A stretch of DNA of 64,000 nt from Cupriavidus sp. WKF15 (GTDB lineage Bacteria > Pseudomonadota > Gammaproteobacteria > Burkholderiales > Burkholderiaceae): the NCBI RefSeq assembly GCF_029278605.1, contig NZ_CP119573.1, positions 2,046,001-2,110,000 on the forward strand, read 5' to 3'. The translations under genes and the position numbers were made by a program. Numbering within the stretch: position 1 is the first letter of the stretch; the number at the start of each line of letters is the position of its first letter. The notes under the pieces were generated by a model. That model had not been told where the DNA came from. It saw only the letters and a program-made list of their open reading frames with translations, and did no database searches. This document shows, in pieces, positions 1 to 8,605 of the stretch.

Positions 1-2
1 CG

Positions 3-344
3 TACACCGCAAGCGGCTATGTTGACAATGGATTGAAAACGGCCGTCAGCTTTCTGTTACTGCTGCCATGGGCCCATGCCCTCGTCTACTACATTTTTGA
101 CTTTTCCTGGTCGAGGAAAATAGGCCTGACCATGATGACGCTTACCTTCGTTGTTGTCGCGGTGCCATTGCAGCTCATGCTGCATGTTTATGTCATGTGC
201 CGCTGGTCATTGCTATGTCTGCCTCTCCTGTCGTTCCTGCTTGGCCCATCAATGATTTTGTTCGGATGCATAGCGCTATATGGGTGGGCAATGAGTTGGC
301 AAAGCTTAGGCCGTGGTGCACGGGCATGCGAACGTTCCGCTTAG
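3..344 (+). CDS. Hypothetical membrane protein, 3' end
   Basis: The reading frame is open from the left edge of the window, so this may be the C-terminal part of a longer gene; a TTG at 33 is a possible internal start but has no convincing ribosome binding site. The visible residues form three strongly hydrophobic stretches separated by short charged turns and end in a basic tail, which suggests a small multi-pass inner-membrane protein. I do not recognise a family. It lies just before a lipoprotein gene that an insertion-sequence remnant appears to truncate. Confidence 0.4.
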   Translation, partial: YTASGYVDNGLKTAVSFLLLLPWAHALVYYIFDFSWSRKIGLTMMTLTFVVVAVPLQLMLHVYVMCRWSLLCLPLLSFLLGPSMILFGCIALYGWAMSWQSLGRGARACERSA

Positions 345-405
345 ATCATTCATCCCCACGGAGAGATGTGATGCTTGGGCGGCAGAAAAAGATCGGAGGA
401 AAGCT

Positions 406-855
406 ATGAAAAATCATTTCGTTTGGCTCGTTGCGCTACCCCTCTGTCTGAGCGCATGTGGTGGGGGAGGCGACCAAACCGAAACGGCAACGATTGACAC
501 GCAGGCGCAAAAAGTGATGCCGCCGTCGGCCTATTCCATGACTATTACCCCGACAAATGCGCGCGTGGCAGTAGGGGAGGAGGCGTCCTTTTCCGCCAAG
601 GTGGTGGATAACCAAGGCTCTCAGGTAGTGGCCATGGTTCAGTGGACGAGCGGCAACACCGCTGTCGCGACGGTACTGCCAAGCTGGAAAGTCCCTAGCT
701 TGGCAAGTGCGCATGGCTTTGCGCCTGGATCCGTGTCGCTGACTGCAACAGCTACGGCGCCAGATGGCAGCACGTTGAGTCAATCCGCGATGCTCACGGT
801 TGTCGCAGCGCCTGCGCCTAAGTTGACGCCGCGCACTAGTATCTCCGCACAGAGG

Positions 856-861
<6 letters not shown>
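406..861 (+). CDS. Lipoprotein with bacterial Ig-like domain, probably truncated
   Basis: The ATG at 406 follows a clear GGAGGA site at 395-400, and the product begins with a short basic-hydrophobic signal ending in the lipobox LSAC, so it should be lipidated and anchored in the envelope. After a Gly-rich linker, residues around 45-130 resemble a Big_2-type Ig fold (the VAVGEEASFSAKV and VQWTSGNTAVATV segments, then a VSLTATATAPDG strand). A longer frame from 313 exists but would bury the signal peptide. The stop lies within a few bases of the end of an IS630-family remnant on the other strand, so the last dozen residues may come from the insertion and the native C-terminus may be lost. Confidence 0.65.
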
Positions 862-1260
<399 letters not shown>

Positions 1261-1261
1261 G

Positions 1262-1720
1262 ATCCGAAATCGCGGGCGGACACGGTACTCCCGAAGTCAC
1301 TTGAGGGCAGCAGCCAATTGACTGCTTTGCCCTTAGCGCCTTGTGAAGAAAGGCTTTGCGGGGAAACCGTAAGATTCTGCGCAAAAAGGACGACTACCCC
1401 GTTATGCGCGGTTTGCGTGCGGTAGCCAACATTCACCGACGTCCGCGCCTCCCGTCCTTTTCTACTCTCGTTGCTGATGAGTCCGGCCCCTGTCCACGAT
1501 GAACTTAGCCATGACCTCAGGCTACCGGGCCATGCCATCGGGAAGATGGGCTAATCGTCATATCGCATGTCAATGCCGTTGCTTGTGCAACGGATTGCCA
1601 GGCACGTTCGGTCACGCAGACCGGTCCCGTCCACGCCATAAGAAGAAGTCAATCTTGAAACGATCCGCGTCGGCCGCAAGGCTACGGCTTGGCGCCGCGG
1701 ATGGCTGGAGCGCATACGTG
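1262..1720. other. Degenerate intergenic stretch before bcsA
   Basis: No gene is recognised here. The plus-strand frame is open upstream of bcsA from about 1499, but those 74 residues are basic and low in similarity to any BcsA N-terminus, so they are probably chance or insertion-sequence debris. A promoter for bcsA should lie within or upstream of this stretch; I could not identify one confidently. Confidence 0.4.
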
Positions 1721-3943
1721 ATGGCGGCAGAGGCAGATGACCACGCGTCGGCAAATGTTCCGGGACTCAACGCCCGCTTTGCGCTGGAAAGGCCAACACG
1801 GTCTGTCCAAATCCTGGTTGCCGCTTACATCATCAGCGGGGTCGTCTACTTCGTATGGAGAAGCGGCACGTTCAACCCGGAAGCGATGGCACTGTCGGTG
1901 GCCTTGTACGCCGCGGAGTTGTTCGGATTCGTGAACGGCCTGTTCTACGTGATGATGACTTTCCGGCTGAGCGTACGCGAGGCGCCTCCGCCGTTGAGCG
2001 GTGCCAGCGTCGATGTCTTTGTGCCTACCTATGACGAATCTGTGGAACTCGTGCGCAGGACACTACTGGCCGCCAAAAACATCCAGTATCCCCATGTGAC
2101 GTGGTTGCTCGATGACGGCAACCGCGACGAAATGCGCAAGCTCGCGGCCGGGCTCGACTGCAAGTATCTCGCGCGTGCCGTGAATGCAAACGGCAAGGCC
2201 GGCAACCTCAATCATGCGCTGCTATACAGCCGCGGCGAATTCGTCGCTGTCTTCGATACGGATCACGCGCCCCGCAAGGATTTCCTGTCCAAGACGCTCG
2301 GATACTTCACCGATCCCGATGTGGCGTTCGTGCAGACGCCGCAGGATTTTTACAACGTTGATGCGTTTAGCCATCGCGTTGCAGGCGAGGCGGTCTGGAG
2401 CGAGCAGTCGGTGTTTTACAAGGTGATCCAGCGCGGCAAGGATATGTGGAACGCCAGCTTCCTCTGTGGCAGCTGCGTGGTGCTGCGCAGGTCCGCCCTC
2501 GAAGTCGTCGGCGGCTTTGCGATTGATACCGTGACCGAGGATATCCACACCTCGATCAGGCTCCACAAGAAGGGGTTCCGCTCCGTTTACCATGCGGAGT
2601 CGCTCGCGTACGGCCTCGCGCCACACAATATTGATACCTACCTCAGCCAGCGGATACGCTGGGGCACGGGCGCCATGCAGGTGCTGCGGTGCGAAGGCGT
2701 TGTCTTCAGCCGCGGCCTGAGCCTTGCGCAGCGGCTGAATTACCTGGCTTCCATGCTGATCTATTTCGAGGGATGGCAGAAGCTCGTCTTTTTCCTGACG
2801 CCGCCAGCGGTACTGGGCTTCGGGATGCTGCCAATCATCGGTTCCACGTGGACCTTCTTCGCAATCTTTTCCGTCTACTACCTGGCTTCCCTGCTGGTCT
2901 TCCTGGAACTGGGCAGGGGCTATGTCTCCTTTCTCCTCAACGAGCAATACGGCATGGCGCGCTTCTTTGCGTTCATGTTGACCATTACGGGACTGTTCCG
3001 CAGGACGGTATCGTTCTCCGTGACCTGCAAGGACATCACCAAACGCGGCAGGACGTGGCTGTGGCTGGCCCCGTCGCTGGGAGTCGGCTTGCTGAATTTC
3101 GCCAGCATTCCGGCAGGCATTGCGCGCATGACGCAGGAACAGATTCCACTGGGTGCCGGGATCATCTCGATATTCTGGGCATGCGTGACGGTCTGGACGG
3201 CTGTCCTGCTCGCGCGCTTCAGTCTCCGTATCGGCAGGCGGCCCAGCGGGGAATATCGCTTTCCGCTGCGCATTCCGTTGACGCTGACCATGCAGAACCA
3301 GTCGTTCTTTGGACTGACCGTAGACCTGTCGGCAAGCAGTGCACTCTACCGTGGCGAAGTTGTGCCGTCGCTGCCGCGCGAGGCCAATATCGATGTGGAA
3401 GTGCACCTGCCCAACGCCGCGGTGCGCTGCAACGCGGCCGCCACCTTCACGTCCCGGCGCGATGCTGACGGACAAAACGACTGCCTGATCGAACTGCATC
3501 TGCAGTGGGCGTCCCCGGAGGCGCGGCGCACGCTTGACATGTTCCTGTTCGGCAGCAGTCTCCAGTTCGAGATGGGCCGGCTCCGGGAAAGGCAGGACGC
3601 GCCATTGGCGCGCCTGGCGAGGGCGCTGCGGCGCGATGCCAGCCTGCCGGCCAGCGACCAGATCTGGGAGCCTGGGCTGGTCTCGCAGCAGGGGAACGGC
3701 GCCGCCCTGCCGATTGCCGTCGCCTACGCGAAAGGCCAGAGCGGACAGGCGCTCTCGATGATCGCGAGCGGCGTGGCATTCGACGTGCGCGCGGATACCG
3801 TGCTGCGCCAGCGTATCGCGGGGCGGCAATCGGAGCAGCATATCAGCCTGAGCCCGGCGGGAATGCTGGAAACCCCCACCGGGGCGATCCATCTCTACAA
3901 CGCAGCGCCAGCCGCACCGGCGCTGCAACCGCGGCAGCAATAG
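1721..3943 (+). CDS. bcsA: Cellulose synthase catalytic subunit (BcsA-like)
   Basis: This is a family-2 glycosyltransferase that should polymerise UDP-glucose into beta-1,4-glucan across the inner membrane. Starting at the ATG at 1721 gives about 740 residues, near the usual size. Visible motifs are the DD in WLLDDGN, the FDTDH Asp, the TED motif at residues 272-274 and the QRIRW product-binding motif at 310-314, with hydrophobic helices before and after the catalytic core. A C-terminal PilZ-type c-di-GMP region is indicated by RFPLR (513-517, RxxxR), but the second motif reads DLSASS instead of DxSxxG, so nucleotide binding may be altered. An open frame extends upstream to 1499 but looks non-native. 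The neighbours are a bcsS-like remnant and bcsZ; bcsB and bcsC are not present. Confidence 0.9.
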   Translation: MAAEADDHASANVPGLNARFALERPTRSVQILVAAYIISGVVYFVWRSGTFNPEAMALSVALYAAELFGFVNGLFYVMMTFRLSVREAPPPLSGASVDVFVPTYDESVELVRRTLLAAKNIQYPHVTWLLDDGNRDEMRKLAAGLDCKYLARAVNANGKAGNLNHALLYSRGEFVAVFDTDHAPRKDFLSKTLGYFTDPDVAFVQTPQDFYNVDAFSHRVAGEAVWSEQSVFYKVIQRGKDMWNASFLCGSCVVLRRSALEVVGGFAIDTVTEDIHTSIRLHKKGFRSVYHAESLAYGLAPHNIDTYLSQRIRWGTGAMQVLRCEGVVFSRGLSLAQRLNYLASMLIYFEGWQKLVFFLTPPAVLGFGMLPIIGSTWTFFAIFSVYYLASLLVFLELGRGYVSFLLNEQYGMARFFAFMLTITGLFRRTVSFSVTCKDITKRGRTWLWLAPSLGVGLLNFASIPAGIARMTQEQIPLGAGIISIFWACVTVWTAVLLARFSLRIGRRPSGEYRFPLRIPLTLTMQNQSFFGLTVDLSASSALYRGEVVPSLPREANIDVEVHLPNAAVRCNAAATFTSRRDADGQNDCLIELHLQWASPEARRTLDMFLFGSSLQFEMGRLRERQDAPLARLARALRRDASLPASDQIWEPGLVSQQGNGAALPIAVAYAKGQSGQALSMIASGVAFDVRADTVLRQRIAGRQSEQHISLSPAGMLETPTGAIHLYNAAPAAPALQPRQQ

Positions 3944-3952
3944 GACTAACCC

Positions 3953-4406
3953 ATGCGCAGCGACGAACCTGCTGGTAAGCGGCTGGTCTGGCGGCGGGCC
4001 GCCATGATCCTGGTTGTGGCCGGTGCGCAGACGACGGGCGCGGCTCTGGCTGCGGCGGCGCCGCCACTGCTTTTTGGTGGGTGCGTCCTTTGCGGAGCGT
4101 GGGGAGCGGTATGAGTACCTCGGGCTTGCCTCTTCCTTTCTCCCGCCCCAATACCTTACACAAAGGCTGATGCTGAGTGACTATCAGTACGGGTATCCGT
4201 CCAACGGGACCGATGTGGTGGTCAAGGGGCAGGCGATCGAGGCGGCCCTGGGTATAAAATCGGCATTGGACGCGGGCTGGGTCGAGGCTTCGGCCGGCTT
4301 GCGCTATCGTCACAATGACGTCAGCCCGCCGGGGGTCGACGTACGTGCCGAAAGCCATCGGCTGGGGCTGGTACTTGGCGTGCAGGGTGAGTGGCACTGG
4401 AGTTGA
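3953..4406 (+). pseudogene. BcsS-like cellulose biosynthesis protein, frameshifted and short
   Basis: An ATG at 3953, nine bases after bcsA, opens a frame with a signal-peptide-like N-terminus (hydrophobic MILVVAGAQTTGAALAAAAP) that ends at an early stop near 4113. The next frame continues with GASFAERGERYEYLGLASS and then amphipathic beta-strand-like segments ending at 4406. Together they read as one exported, probably outer-membrane beta-barrel protein broken by a frameshift around 4070. The position between bcsA and bcsZ and the texture of the sequence suggest BcsS, which is usually well over 200 residues, so the C-terminus is probably missing as well. The family assignment is tentative; sequencing error could explain the frameshift but not the short length. 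Confidence 0.5.
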
Positions 4407-4448
4407 GCAAGGCGTTCTAGAGCGAGGCGTTTATGGGAGAGGGCGCGC

Positions 4449-5585
4449 ATGAACCGTAGCCGACGCCGCTGGATCGCGGGCACCATGGCCTTGTCCGCAG
4501 GCATCGGGTGTCATATGCCGTTCGTCCGCGCGGCCTCTCAGGCATCGTGGGGCCTCTGGGATCGCTATGCAAGTGAAACCATCAGTGCTGACGGGCGGGT
4601 CATCGAGCACAGCCGTGAGGCCCGTACGACATCGGAAGGGCAGGCCTATGCGTTGTTCTTCGCGCTGGTCGCCAACGACAGAGTCCGCTTCGACACCATA
4701 CTGGACTGGACACTGAATCAGCTCTGGACCAACCGCGCGGAGCCGCCCGCATGGCTGTGGGGTCAGCGCAAGGACGGCACCTGGGGCATCATCGACAGCA
4801 ATTCCGCCAGCGATGCGGAACTCTGGATCGCTTACTCGCTGCTGGAGGCGGCACGATTGTGGGAGCGTCCGGCCTGCCAGCAGCTTGGCACGGAGCTGCT
4901 GGCCGCCATCCGGTCCAGCGAGATGGCACGCCTGGCCGACGGGGGCTTCATGCTGATCCCGGGTAAAAGCGGATTCCGTCTTGGCGAGCGGACCTACCTG
5001 CTGAACCCGAGCTATGCGCCGGTCCAGGTGCTGCGCCGCCTCGCCAGCCGGCAGCCGGACGGGCCCTGGCAGTCGGTCGCCGCCAACCAGGTAAGCCTGC
5101 TAGTCCGCAGTGCGCCCGCCGGCTATGCCCCGGACTGGTACCGCTTCAGGGAAGGCGTGGGCTTTTCCGTTGAACCAGCCAAGGGTCCGACCGGCGGCTA
5201 TGACGCAATCCGGACCTATCTCTGGGCCGGCATGCTGAATCCCGAGGATCCGTCATTCTCTGAACTGCTCGCCTCGCTCGGCGGCATGGCGAAGGCCTTC
5301 GCTGCCAGCGGCAGGGTGCCACATTATGTGAACGTGCAAACGGGGGAAGTGTTTGGGGAGGGGCCGGCCGGGTTCTCTGCGGCCATCTATCCGTTCCTGG
5401 TCGCCGCCGGACACGACCGGTTAGCAGTTAGGCTGCGGGCACAGATGGAAAGTGATATTGAGCGCCTGTGGTCGTCGCTTGGCTACTACGATAAGAATCT
5501 TCTGCTCTTTTCCTCTGGCTGGGCGCAAGGGCGATACAGATTCGACGTGGGCGGTTTCCTGCAGTTGGGGAATAATTCCCAGTAG
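4449..5585 (+). CDS. bcsZ: Endo-1,4-beta-glucanase, glycoside hydrolase family 8 (BcsZ)
   Basis: This is the periplasmic cellulase that accompanies bacterial cellulose synthases and trims or edits nascent glucan. The 378-residue length is typical. The N-terminus has a twin-arginine-like stretch (SRRRWIAG) before a hydrophobic segment, so export by Tat or Sec is expected. The family-8 catalytic acid is Glu63 in TSEGQAYALFF, the conserved substrate-binding Asp is in DSNSASDAELW (around 122), and the probable base is Asp252 in GGYDAIRTYLW. It lies 42 bases after the bcsS-like remnant and closes the reduced cellulose locus; the next gene is convergent. Confidence 0.9.
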   Translation: MNRSRRRWIAGTMALSAGIGCHMPFVRAASQASWGLWDRYASETISADGRVIEHSREARTTSEGQAYALFFALVANDRVRFDTILDWTLNQLWTNRAEPPAWLWGQRKDGTWGIIDSNSASDAELWIAYSLLEAARLWERPACQQLGTELLAAIRSSEMARLADGGFMLIPGKSGFRLGERTYLLNPSYAPVQVLRRLASRQPDGPWQSVAANQVSLLVRSAPAGYAPDWYRFREGVGFSVEPAKGPTGGYDAIRTYLWAGMLNPEDPSFSELLASLGGMAKAFAASGRVPHYVNVQTGEVFGEGPAGFSAAIYPFLVAAGHDRLAVRLRAQMESDIERLWSSLGYYDKNLLLFSSGWAQGRYRFDVGGFLQLGNNSQ

Positions 5586-5622
5586 AAGCGTATCCGCGTG
5601 CTGGAGGCTTCCACAGCACCCG

Positions 5623-6264
5623 TTACGCTGCGTCCTTCATGCCAGGCAGGCAATCCAGAAAGTCCTGATGGAGCGTGCGGACCCGGGCCATGTTCGCTTG
5701 CGCGTCCGTTGAGACCAGTGCCGCCATCTGCGCCGCATAGCAAACCAGGCCGTTTGCGCAACGAACCACGTTGTCGACCAGAGCCACAGGGTATCCGGTA
5801 CCGGACCTGGCCATGGGATGCATGCCCCCATGCGTGAAGCTGTTCAAGGCGCGCAAGGACTGCGCCCGGTACTCGTCGAGATGCGCTACGATGCCCTTGA
5901 CGCGTGGATCCTCGAGCTTGAGCAGCTCGTCGAACATGCGCTTCACCCCTGGCGCCTTGTCTGCCGCACGTGCCGACTCCTCCGACAGCGGCTCATGGTA
6001 CTGCCGTACCCATTTCTCGTCTGCCGCCTCCAGCAGCCAGACGCCGCGAATCAGCGTCTCGAACTGCGGCCGGAACAGGGCCATCGCAGCGTTTGGCATG
6101 CCGATGGTAAGCAAGGCAACGGCACCGGCGGCATGCTCGACTGACATCAGGGCGCACTGGTACGCGGAAATCACCCGCGGATGGTCGGTCGGCTCCGACC
6201 GGCTCATGCAGGAGACGGCTGCGGCGTGGAGTTCCGCCGAACGCTTGATGATGTCTGCAGGCAT
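5623..6264 (-). CDS. Conserved hypothetical protein, 213 aa
   Basis: This is a soluble, mostly helical protein with no signal peptide or membrane segment. Recognisable features are an ExxGxxxLL-like helix around residues 42-55, an RPQFETLIRGVWLL segment around 64-78 and NSFTHGGMHPM around 141-151. The last of these resembles the His-rich pocket seen in several uncharacterised helical families near defence or stress genes, but no function can be assigned. The start is two bases downstream of the stop of the neighbouring small gene, so the two are probably one operon. It converges on bcsZ with about 37 bases between stops. Confidence 0.7.
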   Translation of the reverse strand: MPADIIKRSAELHAAAVSCMSRSEPTDHPRVISAYQCALMSVEHAAGAVALLTIGMPNAAMALFRPQFETLIRGVWLLEAADEKWVRQYHEPLSEESARAADKAPGVKRMFDELLKLEDPRVKGIVAHLDEYRAQSLRALNSFTHGGMHPMARSGTGYPVALVDNVVRCANGLVCYAAQMAALVSTDAQANMARVRTLHQDFLDCLPGMKDAA

Positions 6265-6266
6265 CG

Positions 6267-6641
6267 CTATGCGGTGTGACCAGGTTGTTCGTCGTCCGTG
6301 GAGTCCTCGAGCAAGTGCCCGTACGCGTCAATTTCCTTTTGTGTTCGCGCCTGGCTTTCGGCGATTTTCTCAGGCGTAACCTCGCCGTCGACAAACTCGA
6401 CCGACACCCGATTTACGCGTGGATCCTTATCTACGATCGCCTGCAAGACCTTGTCGAACAGCTTTTCCCCGGCTCGCAGGCCCAGTGGCCGTGGCACCAG
6501 CACCTTGACCAGCAGGATTTCGTCCTCGCCGGTCGCTTGCGCCACTTCCGCCAGTGCGGATCTCAGATAGCCCTTGAGTTTCAGGACACTCAGGTCACCG
6601 GGAATCCCGACATGCGATACCCGAATCGATTTCTTGGCCAT
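6267..6641 (-). CDS. Conserved hypothetical protein, about 124 aa
   Basis: The start is taken at the ATG encoding MAKKSIRVSHVG; a GTG 42 bases upstream (6683) would add a poorly conserved-looking leader. The product is small, soluble and mixed alpha/beta, with a possible strand-turn-helix beginning at residue 3 and an acidic C-terminal helix (AYGHLLEDSTDDEQ). I do not recognise a family. It is separated by only two bases from the downstream 213-residue gene, so the two are probably co-transcribed and may act together. Confidence 0.6.
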   Translation of the reverse strand: MAKKSIRVSHVGIPGDLSVLKLKGYLRSALAEVAQATGEDEILLVKVLVPRPLGLRAGEKLFDKVLQAIVDKDPRVNRVSVEFVDGEVTPEKIAESQARTQKEIDAYGHLLEDSTDDEQPGHTA

Positions 6642-6859
6642 GCCGACTACTTGCGTGTTATCGAAGCATGGAATATACCCCACGGCCGTGAATGCCGATC
6701 CTTACTTCAGACGCTTGCTGAAGTTGGCGGGATCTTCGCCGAATTTTCGTGAAAAAGAACTGATCGTCCGATGAGGGACCCCCGGTTTTGCGGAGCGTCC
6801 GGGTCATTCGAGAACCAGCCAATGATTAAAGCCGGTACAGGATGGATCGCTGCAGCGGT

Positions 6860-6865
6860 TATACT
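6860..6865 (+). promoter_or_regulatory. Candidate -10 box upstream of the histone H1-like gene
   Basis: TATACT sits about 30 bases before the ATG at 6895 and matches the sigma-70 -10 consensus at five of six bases. The -35 region is weak. This is the best promoter candidate in the 210-base divergent intergenic space. Confidence 0.35.
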
Positions 6866-6894
6866 CCGCGCTCCACAACTAACGGGTTATTAAC

Positions 6895-7377
6895 ATGGTC
6901 GTAGCAACCAAAGCCGCCGCTCCGAAGAATGCAGTCGCCAAGGGCAAGCCTGCCGCAAAGAAAGTGGCTGCGCCGAAGCAGAAGGCCAGCGTGCTCGCAC
7001 GTGAGGCGCAGGCTGCGAAGAAGCGCCTGCTGAAACTGCGTGCGGACACGAAGAAGGCCATCGAAGTGGCAAAGCGTGAAGTCGCGCAAGCTACGGAAGC
7101 CGCAAAGTCTGCGCTGCGTTTCGAGAAGCAGGCCGCCAAGGAAAAGCTCGCGGCAAAGAAGGCAAAGGCCGGCAGCGCCGGTAAGGCAACGCGCAAGACC
7201 GCCGCCACGAAGGCTGCGCCAAAGAAGGCAGCCCCGAAGAAGGCCGCGCCCGTCAAGGCAGCCGCGAAACCCGCCGCGAAGAAGGCCGCAGCCAAGTCCG
7301 CTGCGCCGAAGCGCGCCGCGGTGAAGAAGGCGGCGGCTCCGAAGGCGGTTGCTGCGACGCCGCAAGCTTCGGCCTGA
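6895..7377 (+). CDS. Histone H1-like AK-rich nucleoid protein
   Basis: The 160-residue product is dominated by Lys, Ala and Pro. Residues 30-85 form a predicted helical stretch rich in Lys and Glu, and residues 95-155 are tandem KKAAPKKAA/KAAAKPAA-type repeats like those of bacterial histone H1-like proteins (HctB/Hc1-type and AlgP-like tails). Such proteins bind DNA nonspecifically and help compact the nucleoid. It is a single-gene unit with its own likely promoter and a strong terminator directly after the stop. The repeats make length variation between strains likely. Confidence 0.85.
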   Translation: MVVATKAAAPKNAVAKGKPAAKKVAAPKQKASVLAREAQAAKKRLLKLRADTKKAIEVAKREVAQATEAAKSALRFEKQAAKEKLAAKKAKAGSAGKATRKTAATKAAPKKAAPKKAAPVKAAAKPAAKKAAAKSAAPKRAAVKKAAAPKAVAATPQASA

Positions 7378-7387
7378 TCCTTGCCCC

Positions 7388-7414
7388 GGCGGGTTGGTAT
7401 TTCACCAACCCGCC
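7388..7414 (+). terminator. Hairpin terminator after the H1-like gene
   Basis: A perfect 11-bp stem (GGCGGGTTGGT paired with ACCAACCCGCC) with a five-base loop begins ten bases after the H1-like stop codon. There is no long T-tract, but the position and stem strength fit a transcription terminator. Confidence 0.75.
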
Positions 7415-7594
7415 GATTGACGCCAGACGGGCGCATGGTCAGCGCCCAGGTCCCGGTGCCGCGGAACCGTGCATCGGACCCTCGGGTTCAATTCGTTTCA
7501 TGCCGCATTGACCAACTGCGTGTTCCGGCAATTCCGGCGCGGTTGGAGTCGATGCAAGACATGGAAGTCTTTCGCGGCCAGCGCGACGAAATTA

Positions 7595-8092
7595 ATGCAC
7601 GATACCGACGACGCTCTTTCGGAGCAGGAATCCTCAGCCATCCACGAGCCTCGACTCTGGCGAGACAAGGGCTGGACGGCCCGGGTGATCAAGAACGAGG
7701 ATGGCGACGGCTGGGCGGTCGAGATGATCCGCGACGGCAGCGCCGAGCCTGCCCTGGTCGGCCCCTGGACCATGGGACGCAACAAGGTCGATCCGAAGCC
7801 GCTAGATGCCACTGCCCACCAGACGCTGGTCAAGACAGCGGCCGAAGTCATCCGTCGGCACGAGCAGCAGCTGCATGCGCAGCTCAACAAGCAGTGCAAT
7901 ATCGAGACCGAATCGGGAGCGCTGACGATCAGGCTTGTTGTCACCCCTGATGAATTCGAGCCTTACGGCACGCTCACGGCCGTGGATTCCTTCGGGGATG
8001 TGGTTGCCACCGTCAAGGTGCGGCCTGACTTTCGCCTGACACGCGAGCGCGCCGCCCGCTGGGCAGCGGATGGCTTCGGCAGGGCGGTCTGA
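7595..8092 (+). CDS. Conserved hypothetical protein, 165 aa
   Basis: The ATG at 7595 (MHDTDDALSEQES) gives a compact soluble protein; the frame is open upstream to 7469, but that leader looks non-native. Two domains can be guessed: an N-terminal beta-rich half with the WTARVIKNEDGDGWAVEM strand pair, and a C-terminal half with LTIRLVVTPDEFEPYGTLTA and a closing amphipathic helix. No catalytic motif is apparent and no family is recognised. It stands alone between a terminator and a short intergenic region. Confidence 0.65.
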   Translation: MHDTDDALSEQESSAIHEPRLWRDKGWTARVIKNEDGDGWAVEMIRDGSAEPALVGPWTMGRNKVDPKPLDATAHQTLVKTAAEVIRRHEQQLHAQLNKQCNIETESGALTIRLVVTPDEFEPYGTLTAVDSFGDVVATVKVRPDFRLTRERAARWAADGFGRAV

Positions 8093-8183
8093 AGCCCCTC
8101 GCGGTCCACGCGGTCCATGCCGGTGGTTCGCTTCCGGTCCGTTATCCTGAAAATCTCGGGGCGGTCCCGTACATTGCCAACCG

Positions 8184-8211
8184 CATTGTGTGCGGGATGC
8201 CACACACAATG
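8184..8211. repeat. Inverted repeat in the 8093-8338 intergenic region
   Basis: CATTGTGTG (8184-8192) is repeated inverted as CACACAATG (8203-8211) with a ten-base spacer. It lies between a hypothetical gene and a small ORF and could be an operator or a weak hairpin. Nothing else is recognised in this intergenic stretch. Confidence 0.35.
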
Positions 8212-8338
8212 AACCCCTCCTCGCACGTCACGCGGTCTATAAAGAATTAGACGGGTCCAGATAATAAAAAACGCTGCTACTCGCTGCGGCTATGTCGGGG
8301 GGATTCTGACCTGATACGGCAATTTGCGAGGGGGCGTT

Positions 8339-8497
8339 GTGAGCGAAAACGTGAAGACCAGCATGCTGTCCTTTGCCCTGCTGGGGGCGACCTTCTATGG
8401 CCTGATAACAGTGTTCGGCTTTGAATCCACGATTTCCGACATGGGAAGCCGCCTCATGCAGGTCGCGACGCAGCTGATGTACCGGCTATTGCTATAA
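8339..8497 (+). CDS. Small single-span membrane protein, 52 aa
   Basis: A GTG start at 8339 follows a purine-rich GAGGGGG site about five bases upstream. The product has one hydrophobic segment (SMLSFALLGATFYGLITVFGF) followed by an amphipathic helix, typical of small inner-membrane proteins. No family is recognised. The start codon and short length make it a moderate-confidence call. Confidence 0.5.
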   Translation: MSENVKTSMLSFALLGATFYGLITVFGFESTISDMGSRLMQVATQLMYRLLL

Positions 8498-8605
8498 ACC
8501 GCCGCTGCGCCGGGGGGGCGAAATCCGATCCGGCTCTCTGCACGGCGCCGCAGGGACCGCCACCGCAAGAGGGAGGCGGCCACGCGGCCGTCTCCCCGTG
8601 AAGCG

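Noticed and set aside
2222..3940. Long minus-strand reading frame of 572 codons opposite bcsA
   Set aside because: It is antisense to a gene with full catalytic motifs, has biased composition (His/Arg/Gln-rich) and no recognisable domain; such frames arise in GC-rich genes.
7040..7324. Arg-rich frame overlapping the H1-like gene
   Set aside because: It is the shifted reading of the Lys/Ala repeat; no independent start signal.
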